Positions 61,673 to 64,000 of a stretch of DNA of 64,000 nucleotides are shown piece by piece; position 1 is the first letter of the stretch, and each line of letters begins with the position of its first letter. The DNA is taken from assembly GCA_003864495.1 (NCBI GenBank), contig ML133450.1, positions 415,968 through 479,967 on the forward strand. Direction: 5' to 3'. The notes beneath the pieces are model-generated. The model worked only from the letters and a program-made list of their open reading frames with translations, made no database searches and was not told the DNA's origin. A program made the translations under genes and the position numbers. This DNA is from Nemopilema nomurai (taxonomy: Eukaryota; Cnidaria; Scyphozoa; Rhizostomeae; Rhizostomatidae).

Positions 61673-62160
61673 ATGGCCGCTAACAAACACGAATCTCTAC
61701 CTGTCGAGGAACTTGATGATATTTTGTACCTAATTAAAGAAGGATTTCTGGAATAAGATGAGGATTTGAATTGTCAAATTAAAGATATTGCCATAGAAGT
61801 TACCAGAGACGAAGAAAACCCTGCAGGTTTCGAATGCAACGTCTGTGGGAAGGCCTGCAAGTCACGCCGCGGACTATCAAGGCACACAAATTCAAAACAT
61901 CGTCGTGTTACTGCACAGTGCTGCACAAACATCTTCTTCTTCTAACTATTCTGTCGATTAAATAAGTCGTCAAAAGCTTCATCCACTACAGCTCAAAGCC
62001 ATCGTATTGAAATGCGCCGAAAAGATCTCTTCAGATGAATCCTTTCCCTCAAGTTTGCGAGAACGATTTTCGAAGGAATGATTTATGTTCACAAATGATG
62101 ATGCTGTTGAATTATGGTCGAAATCGAGAATAGCAAGGCTAGGATTTTGTATATTCACTC
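61673..62160 (+). pseudogene. Decayed repeat-associated C2H2 zinc-finger gene
   Basis: ATG at 61673 opens a frame MAANKHESLPVEELDDILYL, is broken by TAA after GFLE, and continues with a C2H2 finger FECNVCGKACKSRRGL...H (Cys pair at about 61834-61847, His pair at about 61882-61900), ending at 61943-61945. Shortly after, in another frame, LQLKAIVLKCAEKISSDESF and SSLRERFSKE appear and stop, then FTNDDAVELWSKSRIARLGF. This combination looks like one multi-copy, transposon-like family, but that is a recollection of cnidarian repeat genes, not something seen here. The stops and frame changes mean it is not functional. Confidence 0.6.
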
Positions 62161-64000
62161 ATTTTATAATGCTAGATCTGGGACTGGGAGGTTGGCAGCT
62201 TCTTAAATCATAAGACTTGCTAGCAAAGGTTTTAAGTGACAGTCCGAGAGCAAACGTTGTCAGCACGAATGTGCGAATGACCTTATTCTATATTTAATGA
62301 TTACCTACTTAACCAAACATTTTTGAGACAATTTTATTTCCAAACAAATTCCTGGACATCAGTCTTTATTAAGTCTCCCACATTGCTAATGGGCTTCCGG
62401 AATGACCCAGACAAAAAGAAGAAAGGGCGGGCAAAAGAAAAAGACAAGCAAGGCTTTTTCGCATTTTTAAAGTGAAATGCAAATTTACAAATTTTAACCA
62501 CAACAAGGGAAAAAGCTGGTGCACACCAGCACACCAGAAATTGTTGGTGGTGCACACCGGCACACCAGGCTTTTTGCTCGTGCACACCGGCGATCTCGTC
62601 GAAAAGTGCCATACTCTGCTAGACCAGGGCATTTTTAAGGATTTTTGAGTGGTGGGACATCTTTCTAAAGGGCCCATACTTATGTAACGAAACTAGGAGC
62701 ATAAGAGAGAGACGCTATTCCGATGTTGTCTATATTCATTCAACAGCAAGACAATAGCAACAGTAAGCAAGACAACGCACACACATAACATGAACGGAAG
62801 ATAATTAAGAGAACAATACGAACGTCACGATACATGTTGACAAACAAACACATTGCCATTAGAATGGCGTTAACTGACAACATGACTCAACAGCACATGC
62901 GACTTTAACACGCAACTGAGATATTACGAAACATATTACACACTAAGCCAACCGTTACACTTTTACACTACCAGAAATGACGTGAACTCTTAGGATTGCG
63001 ATTCAGATTGTGCTATATACTGAACTATTTTAGGGTTGAGTATTTTGCCTCCAAGATATGACGCAACCGTAAGCACTGGTGGCTATTATGCTAAGAATGG
63101 GCTCAAAACACGAGACACGACGTGATATACTAATTTTAAGGCAATATCTCAGTCTGAGTAAGGTTGAAAAATGCAAGGAAACACTAAGATCTTGGTAAAT
63201 CGAGCAATGAATCGAGTTAAAAGGTGGATGAATAAAAAATATAGTAATATAAAGATTGCTATCAAAATTGATTGAGCCCCAAAACTTGTTACCAACCTTT
63301 TGAAACACCGGTTACTTTTATCTCTAAGGGCCACAAAATGGCCGACATTTGGGGCAAATGTAGCATTTTCCTTTTCAGTGGTGGGGAACTCGTAGGGCCC
63401 GGTGGGGCAATTCCCCCACCACTCAGTATGTTACAAAATGCCCTGCTGCAGACTGGACACAGAACAGATCAGAGAGCAAATATCAAAAGCTTTGAGCAGT
63501 TATAGATAAAGAAAACATAAATATTAGGTACAAATCCAAAGCTGATCCTCGGAGAAGTGTCTTTCACAAATATATATTTTGTTTGTATCAATTTGACGCT
63601 GGAGGTTCTGATCAATGACCCGATCTTTAGTGACAACGTTAGTCCTTCTTCGTCGATATTTTGAATAAATCAATATTTGGAGTGACTCCACCAGCCTAAA
63701 CGCCTATTAGCTAACCACTCTTGAAAACTAGCGTTGGTTTTTTGCGACCCAGTAATACATTTTTCATCATGATTTTAAATGAGTCCAGTACCAGCATCAG
63801 TGGTCTAGCCATCCTGGATGCCACAATTTTACCAGTGTCTGGACGACGAAACCCAAAGGCTCATTTTCGAAGGAACCTTAATAAATCATCTGCTGTCAAC
63901 AGTCGCTTATCCTCGTTGCCATTGCAATATTTCACGAAAGGAAGTTAATGCGACTGAACTGCAAATTGTCTACTCGTGAACGGACCTTATAATAAACATA
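62161..64000. other. Intergenic sequence, no gene recognised
   Basis: Holds a short degenerate repeat of GTGCACACCGGCACACCAG (three copies, about 62518-62593), which makes a spurious Cys-rich minus-strand frame. Nothing else was recognised up to the window end. Confidence 0.45.
62518..62593. repeat. Three-copy GTGCACACC minisatellite
   Basis: Degenerate units GGTGCACACCAGCACACCAG, GGTGCACACCGGCACACCAG and CGTGCACACCGGCGATC, separated by about 13 unrelated bases each. Confidence 0.85.

Noticed and set aside
62334..62677. Minus-strand Cys-rich frames with CAGVH repeats
   Set aside because: Produced by the GTGCACACC minisatellite; no signal peptide or splice support.

Overview
The window is eukaryotic. 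Every recognisable gene is split into many short exons with GT-AG introns, the DNA is AT-rich, and most of the length is intron, intergenic sequence or repeats. Gene content (USP30, a SKICH-type inositol 5-phosphatase, RUSF1) is metazoan. The repeats (a LINE with FADD-type reverse transcriptase, a PIF/Harbinger element, a zinc-finger repeat gene) and the small secreted Cys-rich proteins best fit an early-branching animal, probably an anthozoan cnidarian such as a coral or sea anemone. That placement is an inference; there is no rRNA or mitochondrial marker here. Exons below were read by eye from splice consensus, reading-phase continuity and family knowledge.

Layout. Positions 1-2400: no gene recognised. 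2402-8462 (minus): complete 12-exon USP30 mitochondrial deubiquitinase. 8733-12675: 3' part of a LINE split by a 2.8-kb nonautonomous PIF/Harbinger element (9358-12178), which carries 28.5 copies of a 67-bp repeat derived from its own terminal inverted repeat. 12935-13226: a MITE-like element. 15510-21372 (plus): an unusual secreted-precursor gene made of a signal-peptide exon, 13 tandem phase-1 mini-exons encoding an acidic ~18-residue repeat, an acidic linker exon, and a strongly cationic 12-cysteine terminal exon. 25036-35621 (plus): INPP5K/SKIP-like phosphoinositide 5-phosphatase whose fifth intron (counting visible exons, between visible exons 4 and 5) holds a 2.2-kb array of a 100-bp CpG-rich repeat. 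37865-50181 (minus): three tandem paralogues of a small secreted Cys-rich protein family that I do not recognise. 52765-59833 (minus): RUSF1 (DUF647). 61673-62160: decayed zinc-finger repeat gene. The rest, to 64000, shows no gene.

The three conserved genes have unrelated functions and do not form a pathway. The lineage-specific part lies between them: two unrelated secreted cysteine-rich systems, both expanded by local tandem duplication, one at the level of exons inside one gene and one at the level of whole genes. The 12-Cys precursor is organised like a host-defence or venom-type prepropeptide (signal, acidic pro-region, tribasic site, cationic disulfide-rich domain), but no activity can be assigned from sequence alone.
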